Assembly: GCF_019200975.1 (NCBI RefSeq)
Contig: NZ_JAHTMR010000001.1
Location: 203,400-267,399 of the forward strand
Reading direction: 5' to 3'
Origin: Pseudomonas sp. PD9R
GTDB taxonomy: Bacteria > Pseudomonadota > Gammaproteobacteria > Pseudomonadales > Pseudomonadaceae
DNA: 64,000 nt
The translations under genes were made by a program, and so were the position numbers. Positions 47,327 through 56,380 of the stretch are shown piece by piece (positions within the stretch are counted from its first letter, which is position 1; every line of letters begins with the position of its first letter). The notes under the pieces were generated by a model. The model ran no database searches, had not been told where the DNA came from, and saw only the letters and a list, made by a program, of their open reading frames with translations.

Positions 47327-48577
47327 ATGTTCAGACCTCTCTTCGTATTTATCGGCACGCGTTATACCCGTGCAAAGCGTCGCAATCATTTTGTGTCATT
47401 CATTTCCCTGACTTCGATGATCGGGCTCGCCCTTGGCGTGGTCGTGATGATCGTGGTGCTGTCGGTCATGAACGGCTTCGATCATGAGATGCGCACCCGC
47501 GTGCTGGGCATGGTGCCCCACGCGACCATCGAGTCCGGCGAGCCGATCAGCGATTGGCAAAGCCTCGCTGCGAAGGTTAAGCAGAACCCGCAGGTGACAG
47601 CCGTTGCGCCGTTCACCCAGATGCAGGGTTTGCTGACCAACAACGGCAAAGTCTCGAAAGTCCTGCTCAACGCCATCGACCCGGCACAAGAACGCCACGT
47701 ATCGATCATTGATAACTTCATGCAGCAGGGCAAACTCGACGACCTGGTGCCGGGCGAGTTCGGCATCGTCATTGGCGACAAGGCGGCGGCCAAGCTCGGC
47801 GCGGCGATCGGCGACAAACTGACCTTCGTGGCACCGGAAGTCACTGTGACCCCGGCCGGGATGTTCCCGCGCATGAAGCGCTTCACTGTGGTCGGCATCT
47901 TCCATGTTGGCGCCGGCGAGCTCGACGGTTACCTGGGTGTCACCAATCTTCAGGACCTGGCCCGGCTGCATCGCTGGAAACCGGATCAGGTCCAGGGCTT
48001 GCGTCTGAAATTCGATGACCTGTTCCAGGCACCGCGCACGGCGTGGAGCATCGCTCGGGAACTGGGTGAAGATCATTTCTATGCTCGCGACTGGACCCGC
48101 ACCCACGGCAACCTGTATCAAGCGATCCGCATGGAGAAAGCCATGATCGGCCTGCTGTTGCTGCTGATCGTCGCCGTCGCCGCGTTCAATATCATTTCCA
48201 CGCTGGTGATGGTGGTGAACGACAAGAAGGGCGACATCGCGATCTTGCGTACCCTCGGGGCCACGCCGGGCACGATCATGCGCACATTCATGGTGCAGGG
48301 CACGGTGATTGGTGTGGTCGGTACGGCAATCGGCGCCGTGCTCGGGATCTTTGCCGCGCTGAACGTCAGCGCGGCGATTTCGGCGCTGGAAGGTTTGATC
48401 GGACACAAATTCCTCAACGCCGACGTGTACTTCATCGATTACCTGCCGTCGCAGGTGCAGAGCCAGGATGTGGTAATGGTCTGCGCCGCCGCGTTGGTCC
48501 TGAGTTTCCTCGCCACCCTGTATCCAGCCTGGCGTGCCGCGCGCACCCAGCCTGCGGAGGCGCTACGTTATGAGTGA
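47327..48577 (+). CDS. lolC: Lipoprotein-releasing ABC transporter permease LolC
   Basis: This 416-residue FtsX/MacB-type permease has a cytoplasmic N-terminus ([19 protein letters not shown]), one helix, a large periplasmic domain (about 50-265) and three C-terminal helices ending [24 protein letters not shown]. It extracts outer-membrane lipoproteins from the inner membrane and passes them to LolA. It overlaps lolD by eight bases. Its close paralogue lolE follows at 49335. Confidence 0.93.
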   Translation: MFRPLFVFIGTRYTRAKRRNHFVSFISLTSMIGLALGVVVMIVVLSVMNGFDHEMRTRVLGMVPHATIESGEPISDWQSLAAKVKQNPQVTAVAPFTQMQGLLTNNGKVSKVLLNAIDPAQERHVSIIDNFMQQGKLDDLVPGEFGIVIGDKAAAKLGAAIGDKLTFVAPEVTVTPAGMFPRMKRFTVVGIFHVGAGELDGYLGVTNLQDLARLHRWKPDQVQGLRLKFDDLFQAPRTAWSIARELGEDHFYARDWTRTHGNLYQAIRMEKAMIGLLLLLIVAVAAFNIISTLVMVVNDKKGDIAILRTLGATPGTIMRTFMVQGTVIGVVGTAIGAVLGIFAALNVSAAISALEGLIGHKFLNADVYFIDYLPSQVQSQDVVMVCAAALVLSFLATLYPAWRAARTQPAEALRYE

Positions 48578-49268
48578 GTCGGCTATGACTGATAAAGCAA
48601 TCTTGAGCTGCCGCAGCCTGGGCAAATCCTACGAGGAAGGCCCTGAATCGGTAGAGGTGCTGGCCGGTTTGCAGCTGGAACTGCATCCGGGTGAGCGTGT
48701 GGCGATTGTCGGCAAGTCGGGCTCGGGCAAGAGCACTTTGCTCAATCTGCTGGGCGGTCTCGATACGCCGACCAAGGGCAGCGTCTGGCTCGATGGCGAA
48801 GAACTCTCGGCGCTGAGCGAGAAAAAACGCGGTCTGCTGCGTAACCGTGCACTCGGTTTCGTGTACCAGTTCCATCACTTGCTGCCGGAATTCACTGCGC
48901 TGGAAAACGTCTGCATGCCGCTGCTGATCGGCAAGACCGCGATCCCGGAAGCACGTCAGCGTGCCACCGCGTTGCTGACACGGGTAGGGTTGGGCCATCG
49001 CCTGGAGCACAAGCCAGCGGAACTGTCTGGTGGCGAACGCCAGCGCGTGGCCATCGCCCGCGCCCTGGTGAACAACCCGGGGCTGGTGATGCTCGACGAG
49101 CCCACCGGCAACCTCGACTCTCACACCGCCCAAGGCATTCAGGACTTGATGCTGGAACTCAGCACCTCGATGCGCACGGCGTTCCTGGTGGTGACTCACG
49201 ACATGAACCTGGCCCGCCAGATGGATCGCGTCCTGCATTTGCAGGAAGGTTGCCTGACGCCCATCTGA
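48570..49268 (+). CDS. lolD: Lipoprotein-releasing ABC ATPase LolD
   Basis: This 232-residue ATPase powers LolCE. Walker [17 protein letters not shown], the family-specific [16 protein letters not shown], signature [15 protein letters not shown] and Walker [13 protein letters not shown] are intact. I chose the ATG at 48570 because GGAGG at 48556-48560 is nine bases upstream. An ATG at 48585 (MTDKAILSC) gives the length usual in databases and remains possible. A terminator-like hairpin follows before lolE. Confidence 0.94.
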   Translation: MSESAMTDKAILSCRSLGKSYEEGPESVEVLAGLQLELHPGERVAIVGKSGSGKSTLLNLLGGLDTPTKGSVWLDGEELSALSEKKRGLLRNRALGFVYQFHHLLPEFTALENVCMPLLIGKTAIPEARQRATALLTRVGLGHRLEHKPAELSGGERQRVAIARALVNNPGLVMLDEPTGNLDSHTAQGIQDLMLELSTSMRTAFLVVTHDMNLARQMDRVLHLQEGCLTPI

Positions 49269-49277
49269 TTGGCTGAA

Positions 49278-49316
49278 ACCCGACGGAACTGAAAAGTGCG
49301 TCGGGTCTTTTATTTT
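49278..49316 (+). terminator. Terminator or attenuator between lolD and lolE
   Basis: The perfect eight-base-pair stem ACCCGACG with CGTCGGGT around a 13-base loop is followed by CTTTTATTTTT. It lies entirely in the 66-base gap between lolD and lolE, inside what is otherwise one operon. Confidence 0.8.
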
Positions 49317-49334
49317 TATACGGTGCCCCAGCGA

Positions 49335-50579
49335 ATGTTCAGACCGTTATCGATCTTTATCGGCACGCGCTATACCCGCGCCAAGCGCCGCAATCGCTTT
49401 GTTTCCTTCATCTCGATGACGTCGATGATCGGCCTCGCCCTGGGCGTGCTGGCGATGATCGTGGTGCTGTCGGTGATGAATGGCTTCCAGCGCGAAATGA
49501 GCTCGCGCATCCTCGGCATGGTCCCTCATGCGACCATCGTCGGCGTCAACCCGATTGACGATTGGCAGCCGGTGGCCGCCGCCGCGATGAAAAACCCCGA
49601 AGTCACCGCCGCCGTTCCGTTCACCGAGATGGAAGGCATGCTGTCCTACAAGGGCTCGATGCAGCCAATCCAGGTCAGTGGCGTCGATCCGGCACTGGAA
49701 GGTCAGGTGTCGATTGTGGCCAAGCACATCGTCCAGGGCAGCCTCGAAGCCTTGAAGCCGGGTGAGTTCGGCGTAGTGATCGGCGAGATCACCGCGCGAC
49801 GTTTTCGCTTGAATGTTGGCGACAAGATCACCTTGATCGTCCCGGAAGTCAGCAACGCGCCGGGTGGTATTACCCCGCGCATGCAGCGTTTGAACGTGGT
49901 AGGTGTGTTCAAGGTTGGTGCTGAACTGGACGGCACGATGGCGCTGATCCACATGGCCGATGCCGCACAGATGCAGCACTGGGAGCCCAACCAGGTGCAA
50001 AGCGTGCGCCTGGCGGTGAAGGATTTGTACGCTGCGCCACAAGTGTCGAGCGACATCGCCAATGGTCTTGGCACGGCCTATAAGGCTGACGACTGGACCC
50101 ACACCCAGGGCAGCCTGTTCAGTGCAATGAAAATGGAAAAAACCATGATCGGCCTGCTGTTGTTGATGATCGTCGCGGTGGCGGCGTTCAACATCATCGC
50201 GACCCTGATCATGGTGGTGAACGACAAGGGCGCGGACATCGCGATCCTGCGCACCATCGGCGCCACGCCACGGCAGATCATGGCGATCTTCATGGTGCAG
50301 GGCACGGTGATCGGCATTGTCGGCACCTTGATCGGTGGCGTGCTCGGGGTGATCGCGGCGCTGAACGTCAGTGAAATGGTGGGCTGGATCGAACGGGTCA
50401 GTGGGCAACACATCTTCAGTTCCGACGTGTATTTCGTCAGCAACCTGCCGTCCGAGCTGCAAGGCGGGGATGTGGCGTTGATCTGCACGGCGGGCTTTGT
50501 CTTGAGCTTCCTGGCCACGGTTTACCCAGCGTGGCGGGCGGCGAAGATCGAGCCGGCGCACGCGTTGCGGTATTCGTAA
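49335..50579 (+). CDS. lolE: Lipoprotein-releasing ABC transporter permease LolE
   Basis: This 414-residue FtsX-type permease is a clear paralogue of LolC. The two share [18 protein letters not shown] and [10 protein letters not shown] at the N-terminus and FLATVYPAWRAA-like ends. It carries the same four-helix layout with a large periplasmic domain. The ATG at 49335 aligns with the LolC start, so an in-frame start at 49296, which falls within the hairpin, is rejected. Transcription from the lolC promoter must read through the hairpin just upstream. Confidence 0.93.
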   Translation: MFRPLSIFIGTRYTRAKRRNRFVSFISMTSMIGLALGVLAMIVVLSVMNGFQREMSSRILGMVPHATIVGVNPIDDWQPVAAAAMKNPEVTAAVPFTEMEGMLSYKGSMQPIQVSGVDPALEGQVSIVAKHIVQGSLEALKPGEFGVVIGEITARRFRLNVGDKITLIVPEVSNAPGGITPRMQRLNVVGVFKVGAELDGTMALIHMADAAQMQHWEPNQVQSVRLAVKDLYAAPQVSSDIANGLGTAYKADDWTHTQGSLFSAMKMEKTMIGLLLLMIVAVAAFNIIATLIMVVNDKGADIAILRTIGATPRQIMAIFMVQGTVIGIVGTLIGGVLGVIAALNVSEMVGWIERVSGQHIFSSDVYFVSNLPSELQGGDVALICTAGFVLSFLATVYPAWRAAKIEPAHALRYS

Positions 50580-50598
50580 GGAGCGACACCGCTCCCAG

Positions 50599-50678
50599 GT
50601 AGGAGCTGCCGCAGGCTGCGATCTTTTGATCTTTTTAGGGCAAGATCAAAAGATCGCAGCCTTCGGCTGCTCCTACAG
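50599..50678. repeat. REP/REPIN palindrome, family A
   Basis: The arms GTAGGAGCTGCCGCAGGC and GCCTTCGGCTGCTCCTAC pair around TGCGATCTTTTGATC and its complement. It separates the convergent lolE and copS genes. Confidence 0.85.
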
Positions 50679-50688
50679 GGAGCGGGCC

Positions 50689-52038
50689 TCAATTTTCCCT
50701 TGGCAACTCGATCACAAACCTGGTCCACCCATCAGCCGATTCGCAACGAATCTGCCCACCATGGGCGCGGATGATTGACTGAGTGATCGCCAATCCCAAC
50801 CCCGCATGTTCACTGCTGCCTTCCTGCCGCGCCGGATCAGCCCGGTAGAATCGATCAAACAAACGCGGCAGCAACACCCCGTCAATTGCTTTTCCACTGT
50901 TCTCAACGGTCAGGCTCAAGCCTTTGGGTTGATCGACGATCCGCACCCGAACCACCCCGGCCGCCGGCGTAAAGCGCAGCGCATTGTCCAGCAAGTTGGA
51001 TAGCGCTCGCCGCAACATGGTGCGGTCGCCCTCGATGTGCGCGTTACCCTCGCGGCTCAACGTCACCTGAGCGTCTTCCGCCAGCGGCGCAAAAAACTCC
51101 AGCAACACATCCGCTTCGTGCGCCAACTCCAGCGGTTCGCGTTTGGGCATTAACAAGCCATGGTCAGCCTTGGCCAGATACAACATGTCATTGACCAGTT
51201 GAGCCATCCATTGCAGTTCTTCGAGGTTGCTGTGCAGTGCTTCGCGGTAATCCTCGATGGGGCGCGGTCGGGTGAGGGTGACTTGGGTGTGGGTCAGCAG
51301 ATTCGACAGTGGCGTGCGCAGTTCATGGGCAATGTCAGAAGAGAACGCCGACAACCGCTGAAAGGAGTCGTCGAGACGTCCGAGCATGGCATTGAAGTTG
51401 TGGGCCATTTCCGCCAGTTCTGGCGGCATGTTCTCCTCCGGCAGGCGTGCATTGAGCGATTGCGCGGAAACCCCGCTGGCGATCGCACTCATGCGCCGCA
51501 ATGGCAGCAACCCACTTCGCGCCGCCCACGCACCGAGCAAGGCAGTGGCCAGGGCCGACAGGCCCATTGTCAGCCAGATCAGGTGCTGCATGCGTTGCAG
51601 AAAATGCTGGTGATGGGTGATGTCCAGCAGCAGGGTCAATTGCGGTGAGTCCGGTTTGTCGACAAATAATGGTGCATTCAACACGCGGTAATCGGTGCCG
51701 TCATCGTTGATGGTCGACAGGCCCGGTTTCTGTGGCAGCTTGTCGGGCAGTTTCGCCGAGCTGTCATACCAACGCTGGCCATTGCTGCCGATAACCCGCA
51801 GTGAAAGATCCGCTTGCCGGCTCAATTCATCGGCCAGTTTGGCTTGGCTTTCGCTCGACTGTATGTCTTGTAGCGCCCGCCGCAACCCGACAAGCTTGCC
51901 GTCGAGCAATTGCTGATCAAGCTCGACGAAGTGCGCCTCGCTGGCGTGGCTGAACAGCACCCCGGCGAACAACGACACGACCGCAGTGCACGCTGCAAAC
52001 AGCAAGGCCAAGCGGCTGCTTAATGAGAGTCGGCACAT
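50689..52038 (-). CDS. copS: Heavy-metal sensor histidine kinase (CopS/CusS-like)
   Basis: This 449-residue inner-membrane kinase has two membrane helices (about 9-30 and 153-172) enclosing a periplasmic sensor, then HAMP, HisKA and HATPase_c domains. The phospho-accepting His238 lies in SDIAHELRTPLSNLL. N-box NLLDNALRFT and G-boxes are present. It overlaps copR by one base (TGATG). With the divergent cupredoxin, copper is the most likely signal. The symbol follows the PAO1 copSR-PA2807 arrangement as I recall it. Confidence 0.88.
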   Translation of the reverse strand: MCRLSLSSRLALLFAACTAVVSLFAGVLFSHASEAHFVELDQQLLDGKLVGLRRALQDIQSSESQAKLADELSRQADLSLRVIGSNGQRWYDSSAKLPDKLPQKPGLSTINDDGTDYRVLNAPLFVDKPDSPQLTLLLDITHHQHFLQRMQHLIWLTMGLSALATALLGAWAARSGLLPLRRMSAIASGVSAQSLNARLPEENMPPELAEMAHNFNAMLGRLDDSFQRLSAFSSDIAHELRTPLSNLLTHTQVTLTRPRPIEDYREALHSNLEELQWMAQLVNDMLYLAKADHGLLMPKREPLELAHEADVLLEFFAPLAEDAQVTLSREGNAHIEGDRTMLRRALSNLLDNALRFTPAAGVVRVRIVDQPKGLSLTVENSGKAIDGVLLPRLFDRFYRADPARQEGSSEHAGLGLAITQSIIRAHGGQIRCESADGWTRFVIELPREN

Positions 52039-52718
52039 CAGGCGGGGCGCTCTTCAAGTACGTAACCCATGCCGCGCACGGTGTGGATCAGTTTGTTGGG
52101 GAACTCATCATCGATCTTCAGGCGCAGCCGGCGGATCGCCACTTCGATGACATTGGTGTCACTGTCGAAATTCATATCCCAGACTTGGGAAGCGATCAGC
52201 GATTTGGGCAGCACTTCGCCCTGACGGCGCAGGAGCATTTCCAGCAAGGCGAATTCCTTGGCGGTGAGGTCGATGCGCTGGCCGCTGCGTTCGACTCGGC
52301 GGCGGATCAGGTCCAGGCGCAGGTCGGCTAATTGGAGGCTGGTTTCCTGGGGCGCGGCGCTGCCACGGCGTAACAGGCTGCGAACCCGGGCTAGCAACTC
52401 AGAGAAGGCAAACGGCTTGACCAGGTAATCGTCAGCACCGAGTTCGAGGCCGTGAACCCGGTCTTCCACGGCATCCCGTGCGGTCAGAAACAGTACCGGC
52501 GTGTCCAGGCCAGCACCGCGCACTGCTTGCAGAATCTGCCAGCCATCGCGACCGGGCAGCATCACATCGAGAATCAGGAGCGCGTAATCGCCGCTCAACG
52601 CCAATTGCTGGCCGGTGCTGCCATCGGCCACTAACTCGGTGTTGAACCCGGCCTCGCTCAGGCCTTGACGCAAGTAGTGGCCGGTTTTCGGTTGGTCTTC
52701 GACGATCAGCAGTTTCAT
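52038..52718 (-). CDS. copR: Heavy-metal response regulator (CopR/CusR-like)
   Basis: This 226-residue OmpR-type regulator has a receiver domain with phospho-Asp51 ([13 protein letters not shown]), lysine in DDYLVKPF, and a winged-helix DNA-binding domain ([17 protein letters not shown], then [13 protein letters not shown]). It would bind the copper box at 52782-52796 in the divergent gap and activate the cupredoxin gene and possibly itself. It is translationally coupled to copS. Confidence 0.9.
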   Translation of the reverse strand: MKLLIVEDQPKTGHYLRQGLSEAGFNTELVADGSTGQQLALSGDYALLILDVMLPGRDGWQILQAVRGAGLDTPVLFLTARDAVEDRVHGLELGADDYLVKPFAFSELLARVRSLLRRGSAAPQETSLQLADLRLDLIRRRVERSGQRIDLTAKEFALLEMLLRRQGEVLPKSLIASQVWDMNFDSDTNVIEVAIRRLRLKIDDEFPNKLIHTVRGMGYVLEERPA

Positions 52719-52781
52719 GGACGACTCGGGTTAAATGGATCGACAGCTTTATACCGTGGACGGCAACGCTACAGGCCAACC

Positions 52782-52796
52782 TGACAAAGTTGTAAT
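52782..52796. promoter_or_regulatory. CopR/CusR-type operator in the divergent gap
   Basis: TGACAAAGTTGTAAT matches the CusR box core TGACAANNTTGTCAT except at one base. It also begins a longer inverted pair CTGACA and TGTCAG. It lies 64 bases from the copR start and about 78 from the cupredoxin start. Confidence 0.65.
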
Positions 52797-52873
52797 CTGG
52801 CTGTCAGGTTGCGGGCAGCGGTGGCAGTTTAGAGTTTTCCACAGGCTGAACCTTATCTTGTTGGAGTACGACG

Positions 52874-53410
52874 ATGTTTTTCCGCAAATCTGTGGCATTG
52901 GCCGCGTGTGTATTGGCACTTAGCTCACCGGTTTGGGCATCGCCGGCGCCTACCTATGACTTTGGTCAGCCGGCACCGGCGGCCAAGGCAACACGCAGTG
53001 TCGAGGTGGTGATGGGTGACATGTCGTTCACCCCCAAGGCCATTGATATCAAGGCCGGTGAGACCATACGCTTTGTGCTGGTGAATAAAGGCCAGTTGCT
53101 GCACGAATTCAATCTCGGTGACGCGGCGATGCATGCCAGGCACCAGCAGGAAATGTTGCAGATGCAGCAAAGCGGCATGCTGACGCCTACAGCGGTGAAG
53201 GAAATGGACCACGGCGCCATGGCCGGCATGGATCACGGTGCGATGGGGCAAGGCATGAAGCACGACGACCCTAACAGCGTGCTGGTGGAGCCGGGCAAAA
53301 CCGCCGAGCTGACCTGGACGTTCAGCAAGGCCACCAACATCGAATTTGCCTGCAACATCCCCGGTCATTATCAGGCCGGCATGGTCGGCAAGTTGACTGT
53401 CAGTCAGTAA
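52874..53410 (+). CDS. Periplasmic cupredoxin with Met/His-rich loop
   Basis: This 178-residue secreted protein has a signal peptide (MFFRKSVALAACVLALSSPV, cleaved after WAS) and a plastocyanin-like fold. The type-1 copper ligands are visible: H77 in LLHEF, C160 in FACNIPGH, H165 and M170. A loop at about 111-130 carries MDHGAM twice and a following GMKH, a motif type common in copper-resistance proteins. The ATG follows GGAG at 52863-52866. It is divergent from copRS and probably CopR-activated, with a role in periplasmic copper binding. Confidence 0.85.
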   Translation: MFFRKSVALAACVLALSSPVWASPAPTYDFGQPAPAAKATRSVEVVMGDMSFTPKAIDIKAGETIRFVLVNKGQLLHEFNLGDAAMHARHQQEMLQMQQSGMLTPTAVKEMDHGAMAGMDHGAMGQGMKHDDPNSVLVEPGKTAELTWTFSKATNIEFACNIPGHYQAGMVGKLTVSQ

Positions 53411-53471
53411 GCACTCAAAGGCGGGAGCAAAGGCTGATAGAATCCGCTGATTCTTCAGTCAGGTTTCCGCC

Positions 53472-54302
53472 ATGCATCCCGCAGCCGAACATTCGCCGCT
53501 GGGCAAATCCAGCGAATACATCGCCACCTACACGCCGTCCTTGCTGTTCCCGATCCCGCGTACCGCAAAGTGGGCGGAGCTGGGCCTGACGGCTGAAACC
53601 CTGCCTTACAAGGGCGTGGATTTCTGGAACTGCTTTGAGTTGTCGTGGCTGTTGCCGTCGGGTAAGCCCGTGGTAGCGATTGGCGAATTCAGTATCCCGG
53701 CGGATTCGCCGAACATCATCGAATCGAAGTCGTTCAAGCTGTACCTCAACTCCCTGAACCAGACACCGTTTGCCGACACCGCGAGCCTCGAAGCGACGCT
53801 GGTCAAAGACCTGTCCGCCGCTGCCGGCAAACCGGTCGGCGTGCGCATTCGCAGCCTGAAAGATGTTGAAGCCGAAGGCGTCGTGGCGTTGCCGGGTGTG
53901 TGTATCGATGAGTTGGATATCAGTGTCAGCAACTACGAGCACCCGCGCCCGGAATTGCTGCGATGCGATGACTCACGCATTGTCGAGGAGAGCGTGCATA
54001 GCCATTTACTCAAATCCAACTGCCCGGTCACCAGTCAACCGGACTGGGGAAGCGTGGCGGTGGAGTACCGTGGCGCGGCGCTGGATCACGCGAGTCTGTT
54101 GGAGTACATCGTCAGTTTCCGCCAGCACTCGGACTTCCATGAGCAGTGTGTGGAGCGGATCTTCCTCGATCTGCAGCGCTTGCTGAAACCGCAGAAGCTG
54201 ACCGTTTACGCGCGGTATGTGCGGCGGGGCGGTCTGGATATCAATCCGTATCGCAGTACCGAAAGCGTACAGCTGCCGAACCATCGTCTGGTCCGGCAGT
54301 AA
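53472..54302 (+). CDS. queF: NADPH-dependent 7-cyano-7-deazaguanine reductase QueF (long type)
   Basis: This 276-residue enzyme reduces preQ0 to preQ1 in queuosine synthesis. The bimodular (T-fold tandem) form is used in gammaproteobacteria. The NADPH/substrate motif [11 protein letters not shown] and the active Cys184 in [14 protein letters not shown] are present. A TAGAAT at 53438-53443 about 28 bases upstream is a likely -10. The gene is followed by REP sequence starting at its stop codon. Confidence 0.95.
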   Translation: MHPAAEHSPLGKSSEYIATYTPSLLFPIPRTAKWAELGLTAETLPYKGVDFWNCFELSWLLPSGKPVVAIGEFSIPADSPNIIESKSFKLYLNSLNQTPFADTASLEATLVKDLSAAAGKPVGVRIRSLKDVEAEGVVALPGVCIDELDISVSNYEHPRPELLRCDDSRIVEESVHSHLLKSNCPVTSQPDWGSVAVEYRGAALDHASLLEYIVSFRQHSDFHEQCVERIFLDLQRLLKPQKLTVYARYVRRGGLDINPYRSTESVQLPNHRLVRQ

Positions 54303-54387
54303 GATCAAAGCCAAAAGATCGCAGCCTGCGGCAGCTCCTACATGAGAACTCTGTAGGAGCTGCCGCAGGCTGCGATCTTTTGATCTA
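54303..54387. repeat. REP pair, family A, in inverted arm order
   Basis: Here the right-hand arm (GATCGCAGCCTGCGGCAGCT) comes first and the left-hand arm (GTAGGAGCTGCCGCAGGC) second, separated by only TACATGAGAACTCT or so. Elsewhere in the window the order is the opposite, so this is an outward-facing pair. Confidence 0.8.
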
Positions 54388-54391
54388 AATG

Positions 54392-54424
54392 AAAAAGCCC
54401 TGCTAGAGATAGCAGGGCTTTTTT
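54392..54424. terminator. Bidirectional terminator between queF and the DUF4404 gene
   Basis: The perfect ten-base-pair stem AAGCCCTGCT with AGCAGGGCTT around AGAGAT has an A-run before and a T-run after, serving both convergent genes. Confidence 0.9.
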
Positions 54425-54437
54425 GTATCCGGTGGCT

Positions 54438-54701
54438 TCAGATTCCCATGTTGCCCAGGGCCTGAACGATGTTGCGCAGGGTGCCGGCAATGGCGGGGTG
54501 TTCGACTTCGAAGCGTTCGACGGCCAGGTTTACGCCATCGGCGAGGCTGGCGTCCTGGGTTTTGGATTCGAGCTCAAGCTTCAGTTCGATCTGTTGCATC
54601 AGTTCGTGCAGATTGGCGCGTTCTTCTTCAGACAGCGGAGGATTCTGTTCCAATTGCTCGCGCAGGGCATTGAGCTGTTCTTGCAGTTCGCGGGCAGGCA
54701 T
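54438..54701 (-). CDS. DUF4404 family protein (87 aa)
   Basis: This small soluble, strongly helical protein begins MPARELQEQLNALREQLEQ, with a coiled-coil-like heptad pattern in the first half. It ends with a hydrophobic helix (HPAIAGTLRNIVQALGNMGI). The ATG at 54701 follows a GGAAG sequence; an in-frame start at 54734 is rejected. Function is unknown. The match to DUF4404 is from memory of the family. Confidence 0.75.
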   Translation of the reverse strand: MPARELQEQLNALREQLEQNPPLSEEERANLHELMQQIELKLELESKTQDASLADGVNLAVERFEVEHPAIAGTLRNIVQALGNMGI

Positions 54702-54810
54702 GGCGTTCTTCCTTTTATCGATAGGCACTGGCATAGACCGCGGCGGCGCGCCAAAGATCTATGGCTGACCTTAAGATTAATCCACTCGCGCGTAACCTGC
54801 ATGATCTCGA

Positions 54811-55431
54811 TCAGGGCTTTTCGCCTTTGAGCCGGCGCAGACTGATGTCGGCCAGGCAGGTGTCGAGTTCACCCAGGTGATCGATCACCGAATGCACACC
54901 GAGGCCGAACAGTTGCACCGTTGCCTTGCCGCGTTTGATGTCGCGTTCTTGCTGAGTCATTGCCTGCCACTCGATGGGCGACAGCCCGCACAGTGAGCCG
55001 CAGGACGCCAAACCGATGGTCCACAGGCCAGCGTTGAGCCCGGCTTGCAGCAAGCGCGGTTCGCCGCTGACCAGTACGCAGCCATCGAGTTTTTCGACGT
55101 TCAACGCCATCAACGCATGCCAGCACGCATTCGGGGCCGGCCAAGGATTGATTGTTGCAGAGTGTTGCGAAGGTTTGATCCATTCCGGCAGGGCGGCGGC
55201 CAAGGGATGGCTGAGGGCAGGGGACAGTTCATCGAGCCAGGCGCAGGGGATTTGCTGGCGTTGCAAACTGTGCAGGCTGTCCAGGGCGCCGGGTGTGGCT
55301 TCGGCATGCTCGGTACAGTGATCGCCTTGCAGGCGCGTGCGGGCACCGAAATCCACCAGGCAACCACTCAGGCCGAACAGCACGGCAGTCAGGCTTGGCG
55401 CGGGTTGAGGCAAGGTTTCGGCAAGTGGCAT
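54811..55431 (-). CDS. PhnX-like HAD-family protein lacking the catalytic aspartate
   Basis: This 206-residue protein resembles phosphonoacetaldehyde hydrolases and related HAD proteins along its length. Its motif I reads AVLFGLSGCLVDFGA where the family has the pattern hhhhDxxGTxVDFG. The nucleophilic Asp is Gly20 and the following small residues differ. Motif II-like GCVLVSGEPRLLQAGLNAGLWTIGL is better preserved. It is therefore probably a non-catalytic or altered HAD protein. The ATG at 55431 gives the family start; 55488 is a longer alternative. It is divergent from mlaA. Confidence 0.75.
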   Translation of the reverse strand: MPLAETLPQPAPSLTAVLFGLSGCLVDFGARTRLQGDHCTEHAEATPGALDSLHSLQRQQIPCAWLDELSPALSHPLAAALPEWIKPSQHSATINPWPAPNACWHALMALNVEKLDGCVLVSGEPRLLQAGLNAGLWTIGLASCGSLCGLSPIEWQAMTQQERDIKRGKATVQLFGLGVHSVIDHLGELDTCLADISLRRLKGEKP

Positions 55432-55567
55432 GGCAACGTCCCTGAAATAACCTGAGCCTAGAGATTGCCGGTGACAGTTGAGTGACACAGATGTGAATCA
55501 CTCACAATCGATACGAATCAACTATGGGCGTACAGGCGCGACGCTGCCTAAAACGGCTATTCCGTCT

Positions 55568-55573
55568 TATACT
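55568..55573 (+). promoter_or_regulatory. Probable -10 element of mlaA
   Basis: TATACT lies about 57 bases upstream of the mlaA start codon. The -35 region at 17-base spacing (TGCCTA) is weak. Confidence 0.4.
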
Positions 55574-55630
55574 AGCGGTCTTTATGCCGGGCCAAGTGCC
55601 CCGCGACAGTACAAGCCAAGGAGTTTTTCT

Positions 55631-56320
55631 ATGCGCTGGAGCAATCATCTAGCTCAGCTTTGTGTGTGCGCCAGCGTGTTGCTGGTTCCGTTCGTTGCCC
55701 AGGCAGCCTCGGAAGATGACCCTTGGGAAAGCATCAACCGTCCGATCTACAAGTTCAATGATGTGCTCGACACCTATGCGCTGAAGCCTTTGGCTCAGGG
55801 CTACCAGTTCGTGACGCCGCAGTTTCTTGAAGACGGCATCCACAATATGTTTCGCAACGTTGGCGATGTGACCAACCTTGCTAACGATATATTGCAGGCC
55901 AAACCTGCGGCGGCCGGTGTCGACACCGCTCGCATTATTTTCAACACCACGTTCGGCCTGCTGGGCTTCTTCGACGTCGGCACCAAGATGGGCCTGCAGC
56001 GCAACGACGAAGACTTCGGCCAGACCCTCGGTTATTGGGGTGTAGGCAGCGGTCCGTACGTGATGCTGCCGCTACTCGGTCCAAGCACGCTGCGTGACGC
56101 CCCGTCGAAGGTGGTCGACGGCTACACCGGTCCGTATCCGTATATCAACGACGTGCCAGTGCGCAATTCGATTTTCGGTCTGAACATTGTCGATACCCGG
56201 GCGAACCTGTTGTCCTCCGAGAAGTTGATCAGCGGCGACAAGTACACCTTCATTCGTAATGCCTACCTGCAGAACCGCGAATTCAAAGTTAAAGACGGCC
56301 AGGTCGAAGACGATTTTTAA
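55631..56320 (+). CDS. mlaA: Outer-membrane lipid asymmetry protein MlaA (VacJ)
   Basis: This 229-residue MlaA domain protein, with OmpC-like partners in E. coli, removes mislocalised phospholipids from the outer leaflet and hands them to MlaC. Conserved segments DPWESINRPIYKFND, FRNVGDVTNLANDILQ and DFGQTLGYWGVGSGPYVMLPLLGPS are present. The ATG at 55631 follows AGGAG at 55618-55622. The signal peptide ends FVAQA-ASEDD without a lipobox cysteine, unlike the E. coli lipoprotein. A terminator follows the stop. Confidence 0.92.
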   Translation: MRWSNHLAQLCVCASVLLVPFVAQAASEDDPWESINRPIYKFNDVLDTYALKPLAQGYQFVTPQFLEDGIHNMFRNVGDVTNLANDILQAKPAAAGVDTARIIFNTTFGLLGFFDVGTKMGLQRNDEDFGQTLGYWGVGSGPYVMLPLLGPSTLRDAPSKVVDGYTGPYPYINDVPVRNSIFGLNIVDTRANLLSSEKLISGDKYTFIRNAYLQNREFKVKDGQVEDDF

Positions 56321-56337
56321 ATCCTGACCGATAAAAC

Positions 56338-56367
56338 AAAAAAGCGGCTATCGAGCCGCTTTTTTTC
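56338..56367. terminator. Bidirectional terminator between mlaA and the PilZ gene
   Basis: The stem AGCGGCT with AGCCGCT around a four-base loop is extended by A-runs and T-runs, so it works for both convergent genes. Confidence 0.88.
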
Positions 56368-56380
56368 GTCTGGGGCAGGG

